Notes under the pieces: model-generated
The model's database searches: none
What the model was told of the DNA's origin: nothing
What the model saw: only the letters and a program-made list of their open reading frames with translations
Shown: positions 21,023 to 30,421 of the stretch, one piece after another
Numbering within the stretch: position 1 is the stretch's first letter
How the letters are laid out: each line of letters begins with the position of its first letter
Made by a program: the position numbers and the translations under genes
Assembly (NCBI GenBank): GCA_014155875.1
Contig: JACEFZ010028298.1
Location: 115,001 to 179,000, forward strand
Reading direction: 5' to 3'
DNA length: 64,000 bases
Origin: Cepaea nemoralis
Taxonomy: Eukaryota > Mollusca > Gastropoda > Stylommatophora > Helicidae

Positions 21023-21207
21023 GGCCCCGCTATACGTCGCTTCAGTTTACGTCGTTTCGCTGTAACGTCGTTGTAACGATGTGACATAATTTCACTTTAC
21101 GTCGCTACGTTCCGCCATAACGTAGTCACCCGTATATTGTTTTGCTATACGTCGTTTCGCTTAAAGTCGCTTTTTCCAGGAACGTAACCCCGACGTTAAC
21201 CGGGGCC
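21023..21207 (+). mobile_element. CGTCG-rich MITE with GGCCCCG inverted ends
   Basis: 185 bp between GGCCCCGCTATACG and CGTTAACCGGGGCC, which are imperfect inverted repeats. The inside is built of 'tacgtcgctt', 'acgtcgtttcg' pieces. The left flank is TA. Superfamily not resolved; a mariner/pogo-type origin is only suggested by the TA flank. Confidence 0.6.
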
Positions 21208-21247
21208 TTCCAGTACTTCCATTACTCTTCTTATCAAACCATGCAAC

Positions 21248-21541
21248 GAGGTCACCATGGCTGAATGAATAAGAACACATGTCCTTAAACATCTGGTGTG
21301 CTGATGCCGAGGGAAGGGGTTCAACCCTTACGCCGGACAGTTGAACTAAAATGTTGACCTCTCGTCCTTGACTTGGGAGCGTAAATTACAAGTACCTCTG
21401 AAGTCGGAGTGGGTTCGCCTGATGGTGAGGGACACTATCAATAGGGAAAGCTAATCCACACGTAAAATTCAGTCCAACACTACTAGAAGTAGTGTGTATG
21501 GATTACGCTTGCGTTCAAAGCAAGCGAGCGAAAAAAAAAAA
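21248..21541 (+). mobile_element. SINE A, plus copy with A-rich tail
   Basis: A complete example. The A box is in 'gaggtcaccatggctgaatg', the B box in 'gaaggggttcaacccttacg', the core is 'gaagtcggagtgggttcgcc', and the tail 'gcaagcgagcg' is followed by a poly(A) run. It serves as the reference copy for family A. Confidence 0.85.
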
Positions 21542-21699
21542 CATGTAACGTTTACAATGGCCAAAGTATTTCAGTGTCCGAGACATGGTACTGTTTATAA
21601 GTCATTTGTCTTGGATGTTCAGATCTGGTAGATTGCCTGTGTCTTGTCATCTGCTTGTTCCACGATATATTAAGAACTTTTCTTAAGTTAAACAAAGAG

Positions 21700-21952
21700 T
21701 CTCCATGGCGAAGTCCTTACGCCACAAGATTTTGCGCTCCGAAGGTTGTGGGTTCGATTCCGCACTACGTCCTTCGATTCACGAGCGCAATTTTCTCGGA
21801 GACTCCTGGGGTCGTCGCTGGAGCTACGGAGCTCTTGCTTTGTGAGAGGCTTTCGGCAGGCCACCCTGCGGAAGAAGACCGAACCCTATGGGATAAAACT
21901 GGGTGCAATGAAGCCGATCTTCTCGCCGTTTACACCATATTTTTTAAATCTG
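21700..21952 (+). mobile_element. SINE C, full plus copy
   Basis: The head 'ctccatggcgaagtccttac' and B box 'gttgtgggttcgattccgca' are followed by 'agcgcaattttctcggagac', 'ctggagctacggagctcttg' and 'tatgggataaaactgggtgc'. Reference copy for family C. Confidence 0.85.
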
Positions 21953-22099
21953 AAGGTTTAATCTGAAGATCCCCAAATTTCTTCTGTAATAATGGTGAAA
22001 TGGTCCATGACTCACATTCATATTTTCCCACGTGACAGATGCGTGTTCTCAGCAACTTTACTTGTTGGATGCTCTACTACAATCACCACCACCACCACC

Positions 22100-22492
22100 A
22101 TTATCATCATCATCATGTGCCATGCCGATAAGCGTGGTCTGTTATGTTTCGCCATCTCACACGATCACCAGAGTCGTGGAGCATCTCTGTGTTCTGGTCT
22201 CGACCATACCACGTGGCCAAGCATCCAGGTATTTACTTCTCTGTCTTCTCTTTATTCTTTTCCCCTCAATCTTTCCAGTTGTCACTAAATTGTCTAATTT
22301 ATTTCTTCTCATAACGTGTTCAGAAAACTGTGACTGTCTACATCTAATCTCTCTAACCAATTTACGGTTGTCATTTGTTTCGTTTATGACTTGGTCATTG
22401 GTTTTTCTGTCTGTCCATGGTATTCTTTGCATTTCCCTCAGAAACCACATTTCCACTGCCATCCGTTGTTTTTCAGATTGTCTGCTCATTGT
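22100..22492 (-). mobile_element. RTE-like LINE C-terminal end, minus
   Basis: Minus-strand frame with 'MAVEMWFLREMQRIPWTDRK', 'NKLDNLVTTGKIEGKR' and 'RSKYLDAWPRGM'. The 3' end at the low-coordinate side is an ATGATGATG-type tail (plus 'catcatcatcatgtgcc'). A SINE A in the same orientation begins where the LINE is cut at 22493. Confidence 0.75.
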
Positions 22493-22689
22493 CATATTAC
22501 CAGTGTCCCTCCCCATCAAGCGAACCCTCTCCGACTTTAGAGGTACCTGTAATTTACATCCAAAATTCAAGTACGAGAAGTACACATTTTAGTCCAACTG
22601 ACAGATGAGAGATTGAACCCCTACCTCGGTATCACCACACCGGAGGTTTAAGAACAAGCGCTCGTAACCATTCGGCAATGATGGCCTCC
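22493..22689 (-). mobile_element. SINE A, minus copy
   Basis: 'ccagtgtccctccccatcaa', 'ttagaggtacctgtaattta' and 'ccattcggcaatgatggcct' in reverse. The far 3' part is missing. Confidence 0.8.
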
Positions 22690-23071
22690 TAGAATCTATG
22701 TTGATTACTTATGTTGGAGTTTCTAATGCCAGAGGTTTTCAAACTGTGTCTCTGTTGATTACTTATGTTGGAGTATGTAATGCCAGAGGTTTTCAAACTG
22801 TGTCTCTGTTGATTACTTATGTCGGAGTATGTAATGCCAGAGGTTTTCAAACTGTGTCTCTGTTGATTACTTATGTCGGAGTATGTAATGCCAGAGGTTT
22901 TCAAACTGTGTATATGTTGATTACTTATGTCGGAGTACGTGATGCCATAGGATTGTAGAACTGTGTCTATGGTGATTGAAAAAGTCCTGGTGTGTGATGC
23001 CATGGGTGTTTTAAACTGTGTGTCTATGTTGATTGATTATATCCTGGTACATGATGCGATCGTCTTTGCAG
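22690..23071 (+). repeat. ~54-bp minisatellite ending in the exon 2 acceptor
   Basis: Seven units start near 22695, 22750, 22803, 22856, 22909, 22964 and 23021, with 'tctatgttgattacttatgt' as head. Units 1-5 are alike and units 6-7 more diverged. The seventh ends 'tgatgcgatcgtctttgcag', the 3' splice site of the exon at 23072. It aligns with 'taatgccagaggttttcaaa' of the other units. Confidence 0.9.
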
Positions 23072-23198
23072 AGAGGCAACGTGACAACTTCGACAGCATT
23101 CCACCATTGGCCAACATCGATGTCGGTGATAGTGACAAGTCCAAGAAGCGGTTCAAGGGCAAGCCAAAGACCAGCGTGTATCAAGAGAAAGGTCAAAG
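23072..23198 (+). CDS. Galaxin-like secreted protein, exon 2
   Basis: A 127-bp internal exon between 'gatcgtctttgcag' and GTAACG. It takes phase 1 from exon 1 (G + AG gives Glu) and reads Glu-Arg-Gln-Arg-Asp-Asn-Phe, then 'DSIPPLANIDVGDSDKSKKR', 'FKGKPKTSVYQEKGQ'. There are no stops in this frame before the donor. The composition (Lys, Ser, Asp, Pro) continues the low-complexity style of exon 1. It ends in phase 2 with GTAACG as donor, whereas the terminal exon at 30180 needs phase 1. Either one more exon lies in 23.2-30.2 kb, or the weaker donor AAAG/GTCAAA at 23192 is used, which would join in frame. The acceptor belongs to the last unit of the upstream minisatellite. Confidence 0.6.
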
Positions 23199-23239
23199 GT
23201 AACGAGTTCAATAGATTTCTGTAGTAAACAGATTTAAAT

Positions 23240-23360
23240 ATTGAGCACAACCCACTACTGGCAACGCCGATCGCACTCTGGTATGAACCTAAGGCCTATC
23301 CACGTCAATATGGAAGCACTATACTCGAGTTTCGCCCTCGTTTGAGCTCGTCAGTAGTGC
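23240..23360 (+). repeat. Short element P, copy 1, with CACTACTG inverted ends
   Basis: 'gagcacaacccactactggc' to 'gagctcgtcagtagtgcat' recurs at 26086-26206 with about 90% identity. CACTACTG near the left end and CAGTAGTG near the right are inverted repeats, which suggests a small fold-back or MITE element. Confidence 0.6.
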
Positions 23361-23536
23361 ATATCCCTGACCGGATCCGGAAACAGTCCCGGATCACGCG
23401 TGTGAAGCGGGTGTGTAACCACGCGGCACACACTGGACACACCAAATTATCACAACAGAATACCACAACGCTACCCATCGTAGGCTATGCTCAACAGATT
23501 AAACAGATTACCGTATTTCTCCGAGTAACGGACGTG

Positions 23537-23605
23537 GCAGTGGCGACGTCGCCAGCCTTATGCTTCGAAGGTTGTGGGTTCGATTCCCGGAAACGTCATT
23601 CAGTT
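23537..23605 (+). mobile_element. SINE C head fragment
   Basis: 'ggcgacgtcgccagccttat' and 'gaaggttgtgggttcgattc' are the tRNA-like head of SINE C. The body is replaced by the 42-bp array that begins at 23606. Confidence 0.65.
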
Positions 23606-24305
23606 TTAGGATTAGACCTCACAGAGAGAAAAAGGATACAACAAACTTTAGAAATAGACCTCACAGAGAGAAAACGGATACAACAAACTTTAGAAATAGA
23701 CCTCATAGAGAGAAAAAGGATACAACAAACTTTAGAAATAGACCAGATAGAGAGAAAAAGGATACAACAAACTTTAGAAATAGACTTCACAGAGAGAAAA
23801 CGGATACAACAAACTTTAGAAATAGACCTCACAGAGAGAAAACGGATACAACAAACTTTAGAAATAGACCTCATAGAGAGAAAAAGGATACAACAAACTT
23901 TAGAAATATACTTTACAGAGAGAAAACGGATTCAACACATTTTAGAACTAGACCTCACAAAGAGACAATGGATACAACAAATGTAAACACTATACATCAC
24001 AGAGAGACAACTTTTACAAGACAGTTTAGAACTAAACCTCACAGAGAGACAACAGATACAGCAAACTTTAGAACTAGACCTCACAGAGAGACAACATATA
24101 CAACAAATTTAAGCACTATACCTCACAGAGAGACAACAGATACACAATCATTTGAACTAGACCTCACAGAGAGACAATTTATACAACACATTTTAGACCT
24201 AGACTTTACAGAGAGACAACGGAAACAACAAACTTTAGACCTAGACCTCACAGAGAGACAATGGTTACAACAAACTTTAGAACTAGGCATCACAGAGAGG
24301 CAACT
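23606..24305 (+). repeat. 42-bp minisatellite next to a SINE C head
   Basis: About 16 units of 'gacctcacagagagaaaacg' plus 'gatacaacaaactttagaaata'. The left half is uniform; the right half uses 'gagagacaac' and is more diverged. The unit length is a multiple of three, hence the long false frame. Confidence 0.95.
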
Positions 24306-24370
24306 TATATCGGAATCGAACCCACACTGCGTTTGTTTTTGGTTGTATTTTGTTCGTTTGTTTGTTTGTT

Positions 24371-24380
24371 GTTGTTGTTT

Positions 24381-24411
<31 letters not shown>

Positions 24412-24417
24412 GGGGGG
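24371..24417 (+). repeat. T run followed by G run
   Basis: (GTT)n, then about 12 T, then about 27 G. Assembly length is uncertain. Confidence 0.85.
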
Positions 24418-24422
24418 AGAGA

Positions 24423-24665
24423 CATGTTCGCAAATCGAATTTGGTCTGCTCGTTCTCCAGATCTAACTCCATTAAATAATTATCCATTAAGTTTCTTGAA
24501 AGGAAATGTTTACAAAAATTAAGGACATGAAAGAAGCAATCAGAATTACCTCTCAGGAAATAACAACAGACACGTTGTAGAAGGTATTTGACAATATGAA
24601 GAGACGTGTATAGTCATGTCTTGAAGCTCGTGGTGGACATTTCCAACACTTGTTATAATGAATAC
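24423..24665 (+). pseudogene. Mariner/Tc1-type transposase C-terminal remnant
   Basis: In shifting plus frames the segment shows 'ARSPDLTPLNNYPLSFLKG', then 'KEAIRITSQEITTDTL', 'VFDNMKRRV' and 'CLEARGGHFQHLL'. These are the block after the catalytic region and the C-terminal end of mariner-type transposases (usual wording: W-P-P-x-S-P-D-L-x-P-L-D). Stops and frameshifts make it dead. No inverted terminal repeat was located; the G run replaces upstream sequence. Confidence 0.7.
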
Positions 24666-24894
24666 TTTATTTGTACTTTCCAGCTTCACCAAAACAGCGT
24701 TAGACCATGCCAGTCCATATTGTAACAAATTTAATGAATTTTTAAGCACATTTTTTAAATGACGTCCTCTACTTCATTTTTCAAATTTGTTCTACATAAA
24801 ACACGTAGTGAGACTTTACAAACACTCGGTAATATCATATACAAGATTAACTTATTTTGGAATATAGTGGAAGAAACTGAAAAATTGAATACTT

Positions 24895-25010
24895 TGACTG
24901 CACGTCCAAGGTGGAGTATACCACTGCACACTTGGCGGGTTACACCGCTGTACACTTGGCGGGTTACATCACTGCACACTTGGCGGGTTACACTGCTGTA
25001 GTTTGGCGGG
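24895..25010 (+). repeat. 24-bp tandem repeat
   Basis: Four units of 'acttggcgggttacactgct' plus 'gtac' or close variants. Confidence 0.75.
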
Positions 25011-25059
25011 TTAACTTCACCTAAGTAACTTTTGAATAATGTGCATGTAGCTGTATCAG

Positions 25060-25480
25060 TATCGCTGTGTTGTTTGAGTGCTGAATGTTGGGTGGCGCTC
25101 ACCAAACCCGACACCCCACATTGTGCCAACGGCTTTGGGCGGAGGGTACAAGCCTTACCCTAGTGCGAGGATATGCAACCTAAAGGCTACATGGCATGGC
25201 AGGGTAGACCAGGCTCTACTAAGCCTTGGTCGGCAACTGGTCTAGAATGGAAACTCCGACAGGTGCACAGTTAGAGTATTGCTTTGCTAATCCGGCAGCT
25301 TCTGAAGTTGGTCTTGTTCCAGATGTATTGGTGTTACCTTTTCTCTGGAGTAAACTAGGCAGGCCGAGAGAGGGATCATACTCCATTGACAACACATAAT
25401 CTCTAAATTCAGCCCAGACTTTGTGCTATGAATAGGTAGAACTCCATTTTACAAATTATGGTATGTTAAGGCGGCCAGAT
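25060..25480 (+). mobile_element. Element Q, plus copy (SINE-size)
   Basis: About 400 bp matching the reverse complement of 29625-30045 ('ccgacaccccacattgtgcc', 'ttccagatgtattggtgtta', 'gagagggatcatactccatt'). The 29.6-kb copy shows that Q begins and ends with the same sequences as the intact LINE at 42915-46352. Its 3' tail is degraded here. Confidence 0.6.
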
Positions 25481-25769
25481 GTTAGCCATGCTGACAATAG
25501 CTTTAGGCGTAACACCAATTTTTTTCCAATTGTGATTGTGTTCTACTAAAGCTGGACCATTCTACTTTTCGTTGTTTTACTCAGTGAGACAAACTAGCAT
25601 GTCCATATCCCTATGGCTATATCCACAGAGATATTCACGACGCAGAGCCGGGCGCCACTCCCTGGACCAGGTATACGGACAAACCGCGAGTCAATGAAGA
25701 GGTTTCAGGGTCTGGTAAAGCCAACGGTAAGAGAAATAGGGCAAGGAGGTTTGCCAGTTAATATTCTCC

Positions 25770-25995
25770 CACCGTGCTAATCAGTTGTCACATTAACCTA
25801 TTTTGTATTAGAAATTACTGAGATGTTGAAAGCGACGTCTGACTGTCCTTATCCTAGCCTGTTGTCACATTAACCCTGCCCTACACAGTTGTCACATTAA
25901 CCCATTTTGTGTTAGTTATTACTGAGATGTTAATAGCGACGTCTGACTGTCCCTGCCCTATCCTGTTTTTACATTAACCCACTTTGTATTACCGT
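25770..25995 (+). repeat. ~112-bp tandem duplication
   Basis: 'gttgtcacattaacctattt' to 'gcgacgtctgactgtcctta' occurs twice with small changes, followed by a partial third copy. Confidence 0.75.
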
Positions 25996-26085
25996 AAAAG
26001 CTAGAGTATAGTGAGCAATTTCCTGTATTCCAATCTTAACTCCAGTTACGGGTCGGTATTATAATACTGTACTAATATTTAAACA

Positions 26086-26206
26086 TTGAGCACAACCCAC
26101 TACTGGCAACGCTGATTGTATTCTGGTTTGAACTAAGGCCTATCCACGTCAATGTGGAAGCACTAGACCCGAGTTTCGCTCTCGTTTGAGCTCGTCAGTA
26201 GTGCAT
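26086..26206 (+). repeat. Short element P, copy 2
   Basis: Second copy of the block at 23240, same orientation, with the same inverted CACTACTG/CAGTAGTG. Confidence 0.6.
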
Positions 26207-26279
26207 GATTAATGATGTACTAATATTGTTTCCCTTTTGGCATTATTCTTCTTTCGTTTGTTTGAAATTTGTCTACATC

Positions 26280-26465
26280 TGCAATGTTGTCTCTTGTATG
26301 AACTTCAGAATATTTTAATATAGTTCACTCCGAAGTCCATGCAGTTTATCTGCCACAGTTGTTTCTCTAGGCCAGAAGGTTTGCCTAGATATGTCATATT
26401 TTGGGCAGTCTTGGAGTATGTGAACTTCCGGCTGCGACGCAAATCTACATGTCTGACGGGCCTAT
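26280..26465 (-). mobile_element. RNase H-type LINE C-terminal remnant
   Basis: The minus frame reads 'RQTCRFASQPEVHILQDCPK', 'YDISRQTFWPRETTVADKL' and 'HGLRSELY'. This is the Cys/His-containing C-terminal block found after RNase H in I-type LINE-like elements. It is a different subfamily from the CPEC-ending copies. Confidence 0.6.
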
Positions 26466-26526
26466 TATGAGCCATGATCAAACAATAAACAGCCACGATC
26501 AAGCAATAAACAGCCATGCTCAAACA
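26466..26526 (+). repeat. 22-bp repeat 'gatcaaacaataaacagcca'
   Basis: Three copies here and two more at 27275-27312, on either side of the LINE at 26527-27274. They may mark its insertion site. Confidence 0.6.
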
Positions 26527-27274
26527 AGTTGAGTTGAGTTAAGAACCGACATCACTGCACTCAGGACATTTCCATACGTGCTCCGTCCCCTCGTTCAACA
26601 TCCAGCGAAGAGTCATACTACTAATCGTTCCCACCGCTATCTGATTAAAAGTGATCCTGGTCTTCCCTCTCAGTTTTGAGATTCTTTAAGAACCCCTGCC
26701 GATCCCCCGTAATCTCAATCTGTTCCTCCGATTTCTCCACCTGGTCCCACAGGCGCACGACCACCTTCCCCTTGTCCATAGGCAAACTACCACCAAGAGG
26801 TGCATTCCCTGCTAGCCTAATCAGCCTGTTCATTCCCCGTACCCCCGCTTGACCAGGGCAAAATATCCATACAATTCTCACAATCTGTGACCTCTGAAGC
26901 GACGAGAGCCATTCCACACGAAACATTCCTTTCTCCACCTTACTAAGCATACTCTTTGAATCCCTAATGAATACAACGTATTCAAAAAAAAAAAAAAATC
27001 TCTAGCCACCGGAATACTGCTCTTTCTGCCTCCACCTCCATTCTCATGCTGGAGGTCGTGGTCTCATATGCCAGACTCTCCTTTTTCAAGACTCGCCCAT
27101 TAGCCTTTGCAATAAAGCCCCAGCCATTACGTCTGTTTCTTACCACTGATCCATCGGTGTAGATGACTATGTCACCTTGATGTGTGTTACTCTGGATCAG
27201 CTGTTGCACTTCAAACTCAGTGCGGCCCGCTGCCCATTCTCTGCACTCACGACCCAGTGTTATTATTAAACCCA
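26527..27274 (-). pseudogene. RNase H-type LINE, 5'-truncated, minus
   Basis: The RNase H start 'GDIVIYTDGSVVRNRRNGWG' with first catalytic Asp and 'TTTSSMRMEVEAERAVFRWL' (Glu) lie near 26985-27215. A poly-T interruption follows, then 'FCPGQAGVRGMNRLIRLAGN' (the usual V-P-G-H-x-G block with His changed to Gln). The C-terminal 'GTISSMTLRWMLNEGTEHVW' and 'CPECSDVGS' come before the stop. A TTGAGTTGAG tail follows at 26527. Frameshifts and the lost His indicate a dead copy. Confidence 0.7.
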
Positions 27275-27439
27275 AACAATAAACACCCAAGATCAAACAA
27301 TAAACAGCCATGAGAGTAATCGTGTTCAGTGGCCATAAGCATATATATAATAATGTATATTTGGAGTGAGTATCTCCTGGACTCGTTCAAAGCAAGTCAA
27401 CTCTCTTAAATGTATTTCCCATTTTAAAATCGGCCCATC

Positions 27440-28150
27440 CATCCATCATGTGCCATGCCGACAAGCGTGGGTGGTCATGTTTCACCATCTCACTCGATCA
27501 CCAGAGTCGTGGATCAGTTCAGTGTTCTTGTCTCGACTATGCCACGTGGTTGGGTCATCCAGGTATTTGCTTCTCTACCTTCCTCTTTGCTCTTTTCCTC
27601 TCAATCTTGCCAGTTGTCACCAGTCTCCCAATTTATTTCTTCTCATAACGTGACCAAAAAAATTTGACTATCTACGTCTAATTTCTCTAATCTGTTAACG
27701 ATATTAATTTGTTTCTTGTAGGACTTGGTCATTGGTTTTTTCTGTCTGTCCATGGTATTCTTTGCATTTTTCTCAGAAACCACATTTCTACAGCCATCAG
27801 ATGTTTTTCAGCATGTTTGCTCATTGTCCACGCTTCACATCCATACAAAAGTACAGGTTCTATGTTGCACTTCAACACTTTTTCTCGTTTCAAATGATAT
27901 CTTTTTATTAGTCAGTATATTTTTCATCCTGCAAAAGGCTATTTTATGGTCAGTGTGTTTTTCAACTTGCAAAAGGCTACATTAGAAATGGCAATTCTTG
28001 TTCTAATTTCTTCATGGCATCTCCCATCCGATGTTATGACTGTTTCGAGATAACTGTACCGATTCACTTGTTAAAGAATATGCCCATTTACTTGTAAATT
28101 ACATTGTAGTATTTCCTTCTTCTCAGTGACGACCACAATCTGTGTCTTCT
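27440..28150 (-). mobile_element. RTE-like LINE C-terminal region, minus
   Basis: Extends from the ATG-type 3' tail ('catcatgtgccatgccgaca') through the block equivalent to 'PWTDRK' and 'EMWFL' (27730-27830). It reaches the reverse transcriptase thumb region near 28140. Many stops. It matches 22100-22492 at its 3' end and is intronic in the galaxin-like gene. Confidence 0.7.
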
Positions 28151-28412
28151 TACATGGTAAAATATCTGAATCATTTAGATCCCCTGGTCACTCCCTGCCA
28201 CACCATTATCTCCAGACCATCATGGATTATGTTTATTTTCACACTATACACATGATCCCAAAGGGACCCAATCACATAGGCCATATTGCTTTAGCTCAAC
28301 TACCTGTAAACAAGGTAACTGTATTTACGAGTTCAGGCTGTGCATTATACTTGAGAAATTCAAGGTTACCTTCAAATCTGATTAACAATAAAGCTTGCGC
28401 ATTAGACTTCTG

Positions 28413-28530
28413 TATGGCGTGCGTGCTGGCGAAGTTGAGAGGGAACTGCGCTGGTAATGTCATGACCTCGGTCGGACGTGTGCTCGGCACTTGGGCTTGT
28501 TGCTTGCAAAATGAGGGAAAGATGGCTACC
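28413..28530 (+). repeat. Dispersed repeat L, copy 1
   Basis: 'gggaactgcgctggtaatgt', 'catgacctcgg' and 'gttgcttgcaaaatgaggga' match the reverse complement of 62860-62990. This explains an otherwise attractive open frame at 28126-28590, which is therefore not called as a gene. Confidence 0.5.
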
Positions 28531-28754
28531 TATTCCTCCCTGCTATCACACCTACAACATGTGTGGTCCTACCACTTTACAGACCCATAGAGGGGAAACT
28601 ACTTCGGGACAAATTAATCACTGTTATTATGACTAAACTCCTGTGCACATTATAGTCGAGATGTCTCGGTATTTATGACTGGGATGCCAGTAGAGATAAC
28701 GGTTCTTCATCCTCAGACCTTGTAGACCCACCAAATTCTAACAATTGTTCAAGA

Positions 28755-28975
28755 TGAGCGGCTGGCCGAATGACTAAGAACACCGGGTTCTCTCCCGAGA
28801 AACCTGGGTTCAAATCCTCAGTGAGGTGTGGATTTTTATTCTGTGGGGGAGGGCGCAAAAAGAAAAGCCTAACCTGCACAGTTCACGGCAACTGCACTAG
28901 CCAGGCGGCCTCAATTCTTCAGGCTCAAGACCCCCCTGCCCTACACTGCAAGGTACTATAGGCAGTAGATGACGG
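28755..28975 (+). mobile_element. SINE E (tRNA-derived)
   Basis: The head 'gcggctggccgaatgactaa' has an A-box-like sequence and 'gggttcaaatcctcagtg' a B box. The body is 'gcgcaaaaagaaaagcctaa', 'ctgcactagccaggcggcct' and 'ccctgccctacactgcaagg'. A headless copy lies at 11187. Confidence 0.75.
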
Positions 28976-29624
28976 TTGTTTGACAGTTCAGGAAAAGCAA
29001 ACAGCAGAAAAATGGAATAGATCAGCTTACCAAGAACACAATCACAAATGCTAGAATGGACGTTGTAAATAAAAAGCCTACGTCAGCACATAAACAAAAT
29101 TAAAACTACAAAACGATACTATATTGAAAAATATTAAAAAGTTACTTAGTTAAAGTCGCAGATTTATATGTTTTCATGGTTCACAGAAATTGAACTGAAT
29201 CCTCAAGTTAAGACAGTTCAACTGATTACTATAAACTCCATGGGTCAGCTGACAGGAAGTGACCTACAAGTGTAAGCCAATGGAAAATAGAGGTGGAGGG
29301 ACAGATCGATCATTATAGGAAAGGCATGAGTGGGGTGAGCTGAGAGCAAAGTGTACACATAATAAAATGGAAGAAGACAGATGAATAGAGTGAGGAGGAA
29401 CAATCAAATAGTTAAATGAATTTATAGTGGAACATTTAAATTCAAAAGCCTCAAATGTCTTTAGTGTTTGTGAAATGGCCCATGCTTCACATCCACTGTT
29501 GTCAAAGGAAAGATGAATTGAATGTTCTCACTAATGTCAGATATAGAAAACTGGATGTAGGAATATGAACCCAACATGCCTAGCATTCAGGAACTTTTCA
29601 GACCTGTGTTTCTAAACCCAAATA
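28976..29624. other. AT-rich intronic sequence
   Basis: No exon recognised. A short minus-strand piece near 29440-29505 reads 'GCEAWAISQTLKTFEAFEF', like the reverse transcriptase C-terminus of the RTE-like LINEs here. The rest is unassigned. Confidence 0.35.
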
Positions 29625-30045
29625 ACTAACAATTGACTGGCACTTTGCCGTCTTGACAGACGATAGTTTGTAAAAAGGAGTTATACCTCTCCATAACACA
29701 AAGCCAGGGCTGAATTTAGAGACCATGTGTTGCCCATGCAGCATGATCCCTCTCTTGGCCTGCCTACAATACTTTTGAGGAAAAGTAACACTAATACATC
29801 TGGAACAAGACAAGCTGCAGAAGCTGCCGGATCAGCAAAGCAAAACTCTAATTGTCCGCCTGTCAGAGCTTCCATCCTAGACCGGTTGCGGATCAAGGCT
29901 TTTAGTCTTTAGGTAGCATTTCCTCACACTAGGGTAAGGCTTGTACCCTTCCCATTGCACTCTTCTGCCTGAAGCTGTTGGCACAATGTGGGGGTGTTGG
30001 GTTTGGTAAGCGTCACCCAACATTCGAACGGTAGCTCAGCCACAC
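29625..30045 (-). mobile_element. Element Q, minus copy, sharing both LINE ends
   Basis: On the minus strand it opens 'cttagtcaggtgtggctgag' plus 'ctaccgt' and closes 'acaaactatcgtctgtcaag' plus 'acggcaaagtgcca'. The LINE at 42915-46352 opens 'cttagtcagatatgactgag' plus 'ctaccgt' and closes with the same 'acaaactatcgtctgtcaag' plus 'acggcaaggtgcca'. Flanks 'aattgac' and 'atttgac' may be a worn target duplication. It looks like a short non-autonomous partner of that LINE. Confidence 0.65.
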
Positions 30046-30179
30046 CTGACTAAGATTTGACTTCAATTCTTCAACAAAGATGTAATAAATAACCCATTCT
30101 TCAACAAAGATAAATAACTAACAAATAATTACAATAATCTACAAATGTTTTGTTTCTTTCTATTAATCTCTGGCTGTAG

Positions 30180-30355
30180 CCCGATGTGGAAGATTCAAGT
30201 ATAATCCACGGAACCAGATCTGCTGCGAAGGAAGGGTGGTGCGTCGCCATGGGGTCAGCCCGGCCTGCTGTAAACAAGATGTTTATGACACTGTGTTTAA
30301 TAAGTGCTGCAAAGGGATCATCTCGGTTCGGACTAACGGCCAGTCTGACTGTTGA
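30180..30355 (+). CDS. Galaxin-like secreted protein, terminal exon with paired cysteines
   Basis: The pyrimidine tract and acceptor 'attaatctctggctgtag' lead into a 57-codon frame ending in TGA at 30353. The residues start Arg-Cys-Gly-Arg-Phe-Lys-Tyr-Asn-Pro and contain three Cys-Cys pairs plus two single Cys: 'YNPRNQICCEGRVV', 'ACCKQDVYDTVFNKCCKG', 'QSDC'. The spacing of Tyr-Asn/Asp-x-x and Cys-Cys-x-Gly is that of galaxin repeats, extracellular matrix proteins first known from coral skeletons and also found in molluscs. An AATAAA lies 61 bp after the stop. The exon begins with two bases completing a codon (phase 1 input). Linking it to the exons at 14476 and 23072 is inference from strand, order, secreted nature and lack of another start. 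Only about one and a half galaxin repeats are visible, so further repeat exons may be missing or unrecognised. Confidence 0.7.
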
Positions 30356-30415
30356 TGTTGTAGGAGTGTGACCCAGCAGCCTCATCATGTTGCTGTGTGT
30401 TAAACAGCGGGGGGA

Positions 30416-30421
30416 AATAAA
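30416..30421 (+). terminator. Poly(A) signal of the galaxin-like gene
   Basis: AATAAA in 'gggggaaataaaactcac', 61 bp after the stop codon at 30355. Followed by A-rich and T-rich sequence, consistent with a short 3' UTR. Confidence 0.65.

Noticed and set aside
21700..21790. tRNA gene
   Set aside because: A and B box-like sequences are present, but the cloverleaf is worn and the sequence continues into the SINE C body. The same applies to the heads of SINE A, B, D, E and G.
28126..28590. 154-codon plus-strand ORF considered as a missing galaxin-like exon
   Set aside because: Its Cys-containing part is dispersed repeat L, present in reverse at 62860. No good donor was found.
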